Both the position numbers and the translations under genes were made by a program. Shown one piece after another: positions 49,401 to 63,100 of a stretch of DNA of 64,000 bases. Source of the stretch: Ceriagrion tenellum (taxonomy: Eukaryota; Arthropoda; Insecta; Odonata; Coenagrionidae); contig OY720636.1 of assembly GCA_963169105.1 (NCBI GenBank), positions 65,646,123 to 65,710,122 on the forward strand, in the 5' to 3' direction. The first letter of the stretch is position 1, and every line of letters begins with the position of its first letter. The notes beneath the pieces are model-generated. The model was not told the DNA's origin and did not search any database. It saw only the letters and a list, made by a program, of their open reading frames with translations.

Positions 49401-50287
49401 TCTTTTACCAATGGAAAAAAAAATAATTCTATAACCCAATATATCGGTACCGATTAAATGAGAAATTCCAGGAGATATCAGATAAAAGCAAAAAATAATT
49501 ATAAACTAAATTTGGAATTTGAACGAGAGAATTCTTACATGATGGAGAATAACAAGATTTGCAGTCGCGAACACTGAATCCTAATTAAAATAACGACTTC
49601 AAGTCTAGTGTATACAAAGATAAATTTCAAACTGATTCCTGAACTTTGGAACGATTAGTTCTTTTACCAATGGAAAAAACATAATTCTATAACCCAATAC
49701 ATCGGCAACGATTAAATGAGAAATTCCAGGAGATATCAGATAAAAGAAAAAAAAATATTAGAAACTAAATTTGGGAATTTGAACGCGAGAATTCTTACAT
49801 GATGGAGAATAACAAGATTTGCAGTCGCGAACACTGAATCCTAATTAAAATAACGACTTCAAGTCTAGGGTATACAAAGATAAATTTCAAACTGATTCCT
49901 GAACTTTGGAACGATTAGTTCTTTTACCAATGGAAAAACATAATTCTATAACCCAATACATCGGAAACGATTAAATGAGAAATTTCAGGAGATATCAGAT
50001 AAAAGAAAAAATAATATTAGAAACTGAATTTGGAATTTGGACGCGAGAATTCTTACATGATGCAGAATAACAAGATTTGCAGTCGCGAACACTGAATCTT
50101 AAATAAAATAACGACTTCAAGTCTAGTATATACAAACGTAGATTTCAAATATATTCCCGTGTTTTGGATCGATTAATTCTTTTACCAATGGAAAAAAAAA
50201 TAATTCTATAACCCAATACATCGGCAAAATTAAATGAGAAATTCCAGGAGATATCAGATAAAAGCAAAAAATAATTATAAACTAAAT
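46451..50287 (+). repeat. Long duplicated array block, left copy
   Basis: Rare variants in this block recur about 13.71 kb to the right: TTTGCATTCG 46451/60164; GCAAAAAATAATT 47158/60871; GCGACACTGA 47496/61209; CGAACTCTGA 48532/62244; the last shared word TATCAGATAAAAGC 50252/63961. The offset of 13709-13713 equals 53 monomers. Confidence 0.9.
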
Positions 50288-53200
50288 TTGGAATTTGAAC
50301 GCGAGAATTCTTACATGATGGAGAATAACAAGATTTGCAGTCGCGAACACTGAATCCTAATTAAAATAACGACTTCAAGTCTAGTGTATACAAAGATAAA
50401 TTTCAAACTGATTCCTGAACTTTGGAACGATTAGTTCTTTTACCAATGGAAAAAACATAATTCTATAACCCAATACATCGGCAACGATTAAATGAGAAAT
50501 TCCAGGATATATCAGATAAAAGCAAAAATAATATTAGAAACTAAATTTGGAATTTGGACGCGAGAATTCTTACATGATGGAGAATAACAAGATTTGCAGT
50601 CGCGAACACTGAATCCTAATTAAAATAACGACTTCAAGTCTAGTGTATACAAAGATAAATTTCAAACTGATTCCTGAACTTTGGAACGATTAGTTCTTTT
50701 ACCAATGGCAAAAAAATAATTCTATAACCCAATACATCGGCAACGATTAAATGAGAAATTCCAGGAGATATCAGATAAAAGAAAAAATAATATTAGAAAC
50801 TGAATTTGGAATTTGGACGCGAGAATTCTTACATGATAGAGAATAACAAGATTTGCAGTCGCGAACACTGAATCCTAATTAAAAAAACGACTTCAAGTCT
50901 AGTATATAGATACGTAGATTTCAAATTGATTCCCGTGTTTTGGATCGATTAGTTCTTTTACCAATGGAAAAAACATAATTCTATAACCCAATACATCGGC
51001 AACGATTAAATGAGAAACTCCAGGAGATATAAGATAAAAGAAAAAATAATATTAAAACTGAATTTGGATTTTGGACGCGAGAAATCTTACATGATAGAGA
51101 ATAACAAGATTTGAAGTCGCGAACACTGAATACTAATTAAAATAACGACTTCAAGTCTAGTGTATACAAAGATAAATTTCAAACTGATTCCTGATCTTTG
51201 GAACGATTAGTACTTTTACCAATGGAAAAATAATATTTCTATAACCCGATACATCGGCAACGATTAAATGAGAAATTCCAGGAGATATCAGATAAAAGAA
51301 AAAATAATATTAGAAACTGAATTTGGAATTTGGACGCGAGAATTCTTACATGATAGAGAATAACAAGATTTGCAGTCGCGGACACTGAATTCTAATTAAA
51401 ATAACGACTTCAAGTCTAGTATATACAAACGTAGATTTCAAATTTATTCCCGTGTTTTGGATCGATTAGTTCTTTTACCAATGGAAAAAAAAATAATTCT
51501 ATAACCAAATACATCGGCAACGATTAAATGAGAAATTCCAGGAGATATCAGATAAAAGAAAAAATAATATTAGAAACTGAATTTGGAATTTGGACGCGAG
51601 AATTCTTACATGATAGAGAATAACAAGATTTGCAGTCGCGAACACTGAATCCTAATTAAAATAACGACTTCAAGTCTAGTATATACAAACGTACATTTCA
51701 AATTGATTCCCGTGTTTTGGATTGATTAGTTCTTTTACCAATGGAAAAAACATTATTCTATAACCCAATACATCGGCAACGATTAAATGAGAAATTCCAG
51801 AAGATATCAGATAAAAGCAAAAAATAATTATAAACTAAATTTGGAATTTGAACACGAGAATTCTTACATGATGGAGAATAACAAGATTTGCAGTCGCGAA
51901 CACTGAATCCTAATTAAAATAACGACTTCAAGTCTAGTGTATACAAAGATAAATTTCAAACTGATTCCTGAACTTTGGAATGATTAGTTCTTTTACCAAT
52001 GGAAAAACATAATTCTATAACCCAATACATCGGCAACGATTAAATGAGAAATTCCAGGAGATATCAGATAAAAGAAAAAATAATATTAGAAACTGAATTT
52101 GGAATTTGGACGCGAGAATTCTTACATGATAGAGAATAACAAGATTTGCAGTCGCGAACACTGAATCCTAATTAAAATAACGACTTCAAGTCTAGTGTAT
52201 ACAAAGATAATTTTAAAATGATTCCTGAACTTTGGAACGATTAGTTCTTATACCAATGGAAAAATCATAATTCTATAACCCAATACATCGGCAACGATTA
52301 AATGAGAAATTCCAGGAGATATCAGATAAAAGAAAAAATAATATTAGAAACTGAATTTGGAATTTGGACGCGAGAATTCTTACATGATAGAGAATAACAA
52401 GATTTGCTGTCGCGAACACTGAATCCTAATTAAAATAACGACTTCAAGTCTAGTATATACAAACGTAGATTTTAAATTGATTCCCGTGTTTTGGATCGAT
52501 TAGTTCTTTTACCAATGGAAAAAAAAATAATTCTATAGCCAAATACATCGGCAACGATTAAATGAGAAATTCCAGGAGACATCAGATAAAAGAAAAAATA
52601 ATATTAGAAACTGAATTCTGAATTTGGACGCGAGAATTCTTACATGATAGAGAATAACAAGATTTGCAGTCGCGAACACTGAATCCTAATTAAAATAACG
52701 ACTTCAAGTGTAGTATATACAAACGTAGATTTCAAATTGATTCCCGTGTTTTGGATCGATTAGTTCTTTTACCAATGAAAAAAAAATAATTCTATAACCA
52801 AATACATCGGCAACGATTAAATGAGAAATTCCAGGAGACATCAGAAAAAAGAAAAAATAATATTAGAAACTGAATTCTGAATTTGGACGCGAGAATTCTT
52901 ACATGATAGAGAATAAAAAGATTTGCAGTCGCGAACACTGAATCCTAATTAAAATAACGACTTCAAGTCTAGTATATACAAACGTAGATTTCAAATTTAT
53001 TCCCGTGTTTTGGATCGATTAGTTCTTTTACCAATGGAAAAAACATAATTCTATAACCCAATACATCGGCAACGATTAAATGAGAAATTCCAGGAGATAT
53101 CAGATAAAAGAAAAAATAATATTAGAAACTAAATTTGGAATTTGAACGCGAGAATTCTTACATGATGGAGAATAACAATATTTGCAGTCGCGAACACTGA

Positions 53201-53905
53201 ATCCTAATTAAAATAACGACTTCAAGTCTAGTGTATACAAGGCTAAATTTCAAACTGATTCCTGAACTTTGGAACGATTAGTTTTTTTACCAATGGAAAA
53301 ATCATAATTCTATAACCCAAAACATCGGCAACGATTAAATGAGAAATTCCAGGAGATATCAGATAAAAGAAAAAATAATATTAGAAACTAAATTTGGAAT
53401 TTGAACGCGAGAATTCTTACATGATGGAGAATAACAAGATTTGCAGTCGCGAACACTGAATCCTTATTAAAATAACGACTTCAAGTCTAGTGTATACAAA
53501 GATAAATTTCAAACTGATTCCTGAACTTTGAAACGATTAGTTCTTTTACCAATGGAAAAATCATAATTCTATAACCCAATACATCGGCACGATTAAATGA
53601 GAAATTCCAGGAGATATCAGATAAAAGCAAAAAATAATTATAAACTAAATTTGGAATTTGAACGCGAGAATTCACACATGATGGAGAATAACAAGATTTG
53701 CAGTCGCGAACACTGAATCCTAATTAAAATAACGACTTCAAGTCTAGTGTATACAAAGATAAATTTCAAACTGATTCCTGAACTTTGGAACGATTAGTTC
53801 TTTTACCAATAGAAAAAACATAATTCTATAACCCAATACATCGGCAACGATTAAATGAGAAATTCCAGGATATATCAGATAAAAGCAAAAATAATATTAG
53901 AAACT

Positions 53906-56457
53906 GAATTTTGAATTTGAACGCGAGAATTCTTACATGATGGAGAATAACAAGATTTGCAGTCGCGAACACTGAATCTTAATTAAAATAACGACTTCAA
54001 GTCTAGTGTATACAAAGATAAATTTCAAACTGATTCCTGAACTTTGGAACGATTAGTTCTTTTACCAATGGAAAAAACATAATTCTATAATCCAATACAT
54101 CGGCAACGATTAAATGAGAAATTCCAGGAGATATCAGATAAAAGCAAAAAATAATTATAAACTAAATTTGGAATTTGAACGCGAGAATTCTTACATGATG
54201 GAGAATAACAAGATTTGCAGTCGCGAACACTGAATCCTAATTAAAATAACGACTTCAAGTCTAGTGTATACAAAGATAAATTTCAAACTGATTCCTGAAC
54301 TTTGGAACGATTAGTTCTTTTACCAATGGAAAAATTATAATTCTATAACCCAATACATCGGCAACGATTAAATGAAAAATTCCAGGAGATATCAGATAAA
54401 AGCAAAAAATAATTATAAACTAAATTTGGAATTTGAACGCGAGAATTCTTACATGATGGAGAATAACAAGATTTGCAGTCGCGAACACTGAATCCTAATT
54501 AAAATAACGACTTCAAGTCTAGTGTATACAAAGATAAATTTCAAACTGATTCCTGAACTTTGGAACGATTAGTTCTTTTACCAATAGAAAAAACATAATT
54601 CTATAACCCAATACATCGGAAACGATTAAATGACAAATTCCAGGATATATCAGATAAAAGCAAAAATAATATTAGAAACTAAATTTTGAATTTGAACGCG
54701 AGAATTCTTACATGATGGAGAATAACAAGATTTGCAGTTGCGAACACTGAATCCTAATTAAAATAACGACTTCAAGTCTAGCATATACAAACGTACATTT
54801 CAAATTGATTCCCGTGTTTTGGATCGATTAGTTCTTTTACCAATGGAAAAAACATAATTCTATATCCCAATACATCGGCAACGATTAAATGAGAAATTCC
54901 AAGAGATATCAGATAAAAGCAAAAATAATATTAGAAACTAAATTTGGAATTTGCACGCGAGCTTTCTTACATGATGGAGAATAACAAGATTTTCAGTCGC
55001 GAACACTGAATCCTAATTAAAATAACGACTTCAAGTCTAGTGTATACAAAGATAAATTTCAAACTGATTCCTGAACTTTGGAACGATTAGTTCTTTTACC
55101 AATGGAAAAAACATAATTCTATAACCCAATACATCGGAAACGTTTAAATGAGAAATTCCAGGAGACATCAGAAAAAAGAAAAAATAATATTAGAAACTGA
55201 ATTTTGAATTTGAACGCGAGAATTCTTACATGATGGAGAATAACAAGATTTGCAGTCGCGAACACTGAATCTTAATTAAAATAACGACTTCAAGTCTAGT
55301 GTATACAAAGATAAATTTCAAACTGATTCCTGAACTTTGGAACGATTAGTTCTTTTACCAATGGAAAAAACATAATTCTATAATCCAATACATCGGCAAC
55401 GATTAAATGAGAAATTCCAGGAGATATCAGATAAAAGCAAAAAATAATTATAAACTAAATTTGGAATTTGAACGCGAGAATTCTTACATGATGGAGAATA
55501 ACAAGATTTGCAGTCGCGAACACTGAATCCTAATTAAAATAACGACTTCAAGTCTAGTGTATACAAAGATAAATTTCAAACTGATTCCTGAACTTTGGAA
55601 CGATTAGTTCTTTTACCAATGGAAAAATTATAATTCTATAACCCAATACATCGGCAACGATTAAATGAAAAATTCCAGGAGATATCAGATAAAAGCAAAA
55701 AATAATTATAAACTAAATTTGGAATTTGAACGCGAGAATTCTTACATGATGGAGAATAACAAGATTTGCAGTCGCGAACACTGAATCCTAATTAAAATAA
55801 CGACTTCAAGTCTAGTGTATACAAAGATAAATTTCAAACTGATTCCTGAACTTTGGAACGATTAGTTCTTTTACCAATAGAAAAAACATAATTCTATAAC
55901 CCAATACATCGGAAACGATTAAATGACAAATTCCAGGATATATCAGATAAAAGCAAAAATAATATTAGAAACTAAATTTTGAATTTGAACGCGAGAATTC
56001 TTACATGATGGAGAATAACAAGATTTGCAGTTGCGAACACTGAATCCTAATTAAAATAACGACTTCAAGTCTAGCATATACAAACGTACATTTCAAATTG
56101 ATTCCCGTGTTTTGGATCGATTAGTTCTTTTACCAATGGAAAAAACATAATTCTATATCCCAATACATCGGCAACGATTAAATGAGAAATTCCAAGAGAT
56201 ATCAGATAAAAGCAAAAATAATATTAGAAACTAAATTTGGAATTTGCACGCGAGCTTTCTTACATGATGGAGAATAACAAGATTTTCAGTCGCGAACACT
56301 GAATCCTAATTAAAATAACGACTTCAAGTCTAGTGTATACAAAGATAAATTTCAAACTGATTCCTGAACTTTGGAACGATTAGTTCTTTTACCAATGGAA
56401 AAAACATAATTCTATAACCCAATACATCGGAAACGTTTAAATGAGAAATTCCAGGAG
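53906..56457 (+). repeat. Five-monomer higher-order repeat, 1293 bp, two copies
   Basis: GAATTTTGAA at 53906 and 55199, TCCAATACAT at 54091 and 55384, and the rare CACGCGAGCTTTC at 54954 and 56247 are exactly 1293 bp apart. Similarity ends near 56457, where GGAGACATC changes to GGAGATATC. Confidence 0.9.
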
Positions 56458-59400
56458 ATATCAGATAAAAGAAAAAATAATATTAGAAACCAAATTTGGA
56501 ATTTGAACGCGAGAATTCTTACATGATGGAGAATAACAAGATTTGCAGTCGCGAACACTGAATCTTAATTAAAATAACGACTTCAAGTCTAGTATACACA
56601 AACGTAGATTTCAAATTTATTCCCGTGTTTTGGATCGATTAGTTCTTTTACCAATGGAAAAAACATAATTCTATAACCCAATACATCGGCAACGATTAAA
56701 TGAGAAATTCCAGGAGATATCAGATAAAAGAAAAAATAATATTAGAAACTAAATTTGGAATTTGGACGCGAGAATTCTTACATGATAGAGAATAACAAGA
56801 TTTGCAGTCGCGAACACTGAGTCTTAATTATAATAACGACTTCAAGTCTAGTGTATACAAAGATAAATTTCAAATTGATTCCCGAGTTTTGGATCGATTA
56901 GTTCTTTTACCAATGGAAAAAACATAATTCTATAACCCAATACATCGGCAACGATTAAATGAGAAATTCCAGGAGATATCAGATAAAAGCAAAAATAATA
57001 TTAGAAACTAAATTTGGAATTTGAACGCGAGAATTCTTACATAATGGAGAATAACAAGATTTGCAGTCGCGAACACTGAATCCTAATTAAAATAACGACT
57101 TCAAGTCTAGTATATACAAACGTAGATTTCAAATTTATTCCCGTGTTTTGGATCGATTAGTTCTTTTACCAATGGAAAAAACATAATTCTATAACCCAAT
57201 ACATCGGCAACGATTAAATGAGAAATTCCAGGAGATATCAGATAAAAGAAAAAATAATATTAGAAACTGAATTTGGAATTTGGACGCGAGAATTCTTACA
57301 TGATGGAGAATAACAAGATTTGCAGTCGCGAACACTGAATCTTAATTAAAATAACGACTTCAAGTCTAGTGTATACAAACGTAGATTTCAAATTGATCCC
57401 CGTGTTTTGGATCGATTAGTTCTTTTACCAATGGAAAAAACATAATTCTATAACCCAATACATCGGCAACGATTAAATGAGAAATTCCAGGAGATATCAG
57501 ATAAAAGAAAAAATAATATTAGAAACTGAATTTGGAATTTGGACGCGAGAATTCTTACATGATAGAGAATAACAAGATTTTCAGTCGCGAACACTGAATC
57601 TTAATTAAATAACGACTTCAAGTCTAGGTTATACAAACGTAGATTTCAAATTGATTCCCGTGTTTTGGATCGATTAGTTCTTTTACCAATGGAAAAAACA
57701 TAATTCTATAACCCAATCCATCGGCAACGATTAAATGAGAAATTCCAGGAGATATCAGATAAAAGAAAAAATAATATTAGAAACTGAATTTAGAATTTGG
57801 ACGCGAGAATTCTTACATGATAGAGAATAACAAGATTTGCAGTCGCGAACACTGAATCTTAATTAAAATAACGACTTCAAGTCTAGTGTATACAAACTTA
57901 GATTTCAAATTGTTTCCCGTGTATTGGATCGATTAGTTCTTTTACCAATGGAAAAAACATAATTCAATAACCCAATACATCGGCAACGATTAAATGAGAA
58001 ATTCCAGGAGATATCAGATAAAAGAAAAAATAATATTAGAAACTGAATTTGGAATTTGGACGCGAGAATTCTTACATGATAGAGAATAACAAGATTTGCA
58101 GTCACGAACACTGAATCTTAATTAAAATAACGACTTCAAGTCTAGTGTATACAAAGATAAATTTCAAACTGATTCCTGATCTTTGGAACGATTAGTACTT
58201 TTACCAATGGAAAAAACATAATTCTATAACCCAATACATCGGCAACGATTAAATGAGAAATTCCAGGAGATATCAGATAAAAGAAAAAATAATATTAGAA
58301 ACTGAATTTGGAATTTGGACGCGAGAATTCTTACATGATAGAGAATAACAAGATTTGCAGTCACGAACACTGAATCTTAATTAAAATGACGACTTCAAGT
58401 CTAGTGTATACAAAGATAAATTTCAAACTGATTCCTGATCTTTGGAACGATTAGTACTTTTACCAATGGAAAAATCATAATTCTATAACCAAATACATCG
58501 GCAACAATTAAATGAGAAATTCCAGGAGATATCAGATAAAAGAGAAAATAATATTAGAAACTGAATTTGGAATTTGGACGCGAGAATTCCTACATGATAG
58601 AGAATAACAAGATTTGCAGTCGCGAACACTGAATCCTAATTAAAATAACGACTTCAAGTCTAGTATATACAAACGTACATTTCAAATTGATTCCCGTGTT
58701 TTGGATTGATTAGTTCTTTTACCAATGGAAAAAACATAATTCTATAACCCAATACATCGGCAACGATTAAATGAGAAATTCCAGAAGATATCAGATAAAA
58801 GCAAAAAATAATTATAAACTAAATTTGGAATTTGAACGCGAGAATTCTTACATGATGGAGAATAACAAGATTTGCAGTCGCGAACACTGAATCCTAATTA
58901 AAATAACGACTTCAAGTCTAGTGTATACAAAGATAAATTTCAAACTGATTCCTGAACTTTGGAATGATTAGTTCTTTTACCAATGGAAAAAACATAATTC
59001 TATAACCCAATACATCGGCAACGATTAAATGAGAAATTCCAGGAGATATCAGATAAAAGAAAAAATAATATTAGCAACTTAATTTGGAATTTGGACGCGA
59101 GAATTCTTACATGATAGAGAATAACAAGATTTGCAGTCGCGAACACTGAATCTTAATTAAAATAACGACTTCAAGTCTAGTGTATACAAAGATAAATTTC
59201 AAATTGATTCCTGATCTTTGGAACGATTAGTACTTTTACCAATGGAAAAAACATAATTCTATAACCAAATACATCGGCAACAATTAAATGAGAAATTCCA
59301 GGAGATATCAGATAAAAGAGAAAATAATATTAGAAACTGAATTTGGAATTTGGACGCGAGAATTCTTACATGATAGAGAATAACAAGATTTGCAGTCGCG

Positions 59401-60163
59401 AACACTGAATCCTAATTAAAATAACGACTTCAAGTCTAGTATATACAAACGTAGATTTCAAATTGATTCCCGTGTTTTGGATCGATTAGTTCTTTTACCA
59501 ATGGAAAAAACATAATTCTATAACCCAATACATCGGGACGATTAACTGAGAAATTCCAGGAGATATCAGATAAAAGCAAAAATAATATTAGAAACTAAAT
59601 TTGGAATTTGAACGCGAAAATTCTTACATGATGGAGAATAACAAGATTTGCAGTCGCGAACACTGAATCCTAATTAAAATAACGACTTCAAGTCTAGTGT
59701 ATACAAAGATAAATTTCAAACTGATTCCTGATCTTTGGAACGATTAGTACTTTTACCAATGGAAAAAACATAATTCTATAACCCAATACATCGGCAACGA
59801 TTAAATGAGAAATTCCAGGAGATATCAGATAAAAGAAATAATAATATTAGAAACTGAATTTGGAATTTGGACGCGAGAATTCTTACATGATAGAGAATAA
59901 CAAGATTTGCAGTCGCGAACACTGAATACTAATTAAAATAACGACTTCAAGTCTAGTGTATACAAAGATAAATTTCAAACTGATTCCTGATCTTTGGAAC
60001 AATTAGTACTTTTACCAACGGAATAATCATAATTCTATAACCCGATACATCGGAAAGATTAAATGAGAAATTCCAGGAGATATCAGATAAAAGAAAAAAT
60101 AATATTAGAAACTGAATTTGGAATTTGGACGCGAGAATTCTTACATGATAGAGAATAACAAGA

Positions 60164-63100
60164 TTTGCATTCGCGGACACTGAATCCTAATTAAAATAAC
60201 GACTTCAAGTCTAGTATATACAAACGTAGATTTCAAATTTATTCCCGTGTTTTGGATCGATTAGTTCTTTTACCAATGGAAAAAAAAATAATTCTATAAC
60301 CAAATACATCGGCAACGATTAAATGAGAAATTCCAGGAGATATCAGATAAAAGAAAAAATAATATTAGAAACTGAATTTGGAATTTGGACGCGAGAATTC
60401 TTACATGATAGAGAATAACAAGATTTGCAGTCACGAACACTGAATCTTAATTAAAATAACGACTTCAAGTATAGTGTATACAAAGATAAATTTCAAACTG
60501 ATTCCTGAACTTTGGAACGATTAGTTCTTTTACCAATGGAAAAAACATAATTCTATAACCCAATACATCGGAAACGATTAAATGAGAAATTCCAGGAGAT
60601 ATCAGATAAAAGAAAAAATAATATTAGAAACCAAATTTGGAATTTGAACGCGAGAATTCTTACATGATGGAGAATAACAAGATTTGCAGTCGAGAACACT
60701 GAATCGTAATTAAAATAACGACTTCAAGTATAGTATACACAAACGTAGATTTCAAATTTATTCCCGTGTTTTGGATCGATTAGTTCTTTTACCAATGGAA
60801 AAAACATAATTCTATAACCCAATACATCGGATACGATTAAATGAGAAATTCCAGGAGATATCAGATAAAAGCAAAAAATAATTATAAACTAAATTTGGAA
60901 TTTGAACGCGAGAATTCTTACATGATGGAGAATAACAAGATTTGCAGTCACGAACACTGAATCTTAATTAAAATAACGACTTCAAGTCTAGTATATACAA
61001 ACGTAGATTTCAAATTTATTCCCGTGTTTTGGATCGATTAGTTCTTTTACCAATGGAAAAAAAAATAATTCTATAACCCAATACATCGGCACGATTAAAT
61101 GAGAAATTCCAGGAGATATCAGATAAAAGCAAAAATAATATTAGAAACTAAATTTGGAATTTGAACGCGAGAATTCTTACATGATGGAGAATAACAAGAT
61201 TTGCAGTCGCGACACTGAATCTTAATTCAAATAACGACTTCAAGTCTAGTATTTTCAAACGTAGATTTCAAAATTATTCCCGTGTTTTGGATCGATTAGT
61301 TCTTTTACCAATGGAAAAAACATAATTCTATAACCCAATACATCGGCACGATTAACTGAGAAATTCCAGGAGATATCAGATAAAAGCAAAAATAATATTA
61401 GAAACTAAATTTGGAATTTGAACGCGAGAATTCTTACATGATGGAGAATAACAAGATTTGCAGTCGCGAACACTGAATCCTAATTAAAATAACGACTTCA
61501 AGTCTAGTGTATACAAAGATAAATTTCAAACTGATTCCTGATCTTTGGAACGATTAGTACTTTTACCAATGGAAAAAACATAATTCTATAACCCAATACA
61601 TCGGCAACGATTAAATGAGAAATTCCAGGAGATATCAGATAAAAGAAAAAATAATATTAGAAACTGAATTTGGAATTTGGACGCGAGAAATCTTACATGA
61701 TAGAGAATAACAAGATTTGCAGTCGCGAACACTGAATACTAATTAAAATAACGACTTCAAGTCTAGTGTATACAAAGATAAATTTCAAACTGATTCCTGA
61801 TCTTTGGAACGATTAGTACTTTTACCAATGGAAAAATCATAATTCTATAACCCGATACATCGGCAACGATTAAATGAGAAATTCCAGGAGATATCAGATA
61901 AAAGAAAAAATAATATTAGAAACTGAATTTGGAATTTGGACGCGAGAGTTCTTACATGATAGAGAATAACAAGATTTGCAGTCGCGGACACTGAATCCTA
62001 ATTAAAATAACGACTTCAAGTCTAGTATATACAAACGTAGATTTCAAATTTATTCCCGTGTTTTGGATCGATTAGTTCTTTTACCAATGGAAAAAAAAAT
62101 AATTCTATAACCAAATACATCGGCAACGATTAAATGAGAAATTCAATGAGATATCAGATTAAGAAAAAATAATATTAGAAACTGAATTTGGAATTTGGAC
62201 GCGAGAATTCTTACATGATAGAGAATAACAAGATTTGCAGTCGCGAACTCTGAATCTTAATTAAAATAACGACTTCAAGTCTAGTGTATACAAAGATAAA
62301 TTTCAAACTGATTCCTGAACTTTGGAACGATTAGTTCTTTTACCAATGGAAAAAACATAATTCTATAACCCAATACATCGGAAACGATTAAATGAGAAAT
62401 TCCAGGAGATATCAGATAAAAGAAAAAATAATATTAGAAACCAAATTTGGAATTTGAACGCGAGAATTCTTACATGATGGAGAATAACAAGATTTGCAGT
62501 CGCGAACACTGAATCTTAATTAAAATAACGACTTCAAGTCTAATATACACAAACGTAGATTTCAAATTTATTCCCGTGTTTTGGATCGATTAGTTCTTTT
62601 ATCAATGGAAAAAAAAATAATTCTATAACCCAATACATCGGCAACGATTAAATGAGAAATTCCAGGAGATATCAGATAAAAGCAAAAAATAATTATAAAC
62701 TAAATTTGGAATTTGAACGCGAGAATTCTTACATGATGGGGAATAACAAGATTTGCAGTCGCGAACACTGAATCTTAATTAAAATAACGACTTCAAGTCT
62801 AGTATATACAAACGTAGATTTCAAATTTATTCCCGTGTTTTGGATCGATTAGTTCTTTTACCAATGGAAAAAAAATAATTCTATAACCCAATACATCGGC
62901 ACGATTAAATGAGAAATTCCAGGAGATATCAGATAAAAGCAAAAATAATATTAGAAACTAAATTTGGAATTTGAACGCGAGAATTCTTACATGATGGAGA
63001 ATAACAAGATTTGCAGTCGCGACACTGAATCTTAATTCAAATAACAACTTCAAGTCTAGTATATACAAACGTAGATTTCAAATTTATTCCCGTGTTTTGG

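Noticed and set aside
42440..60180. Minus-strand frames of 62-75 codons at 42440, 43910, 53487, 57905 and 59953
   Set aside because: They are translations of the same satellite segment and share the words ILYHVRILASKFQIQF and SDISWNFSF. Other monomers break the frame, and there is no sign of a gene.
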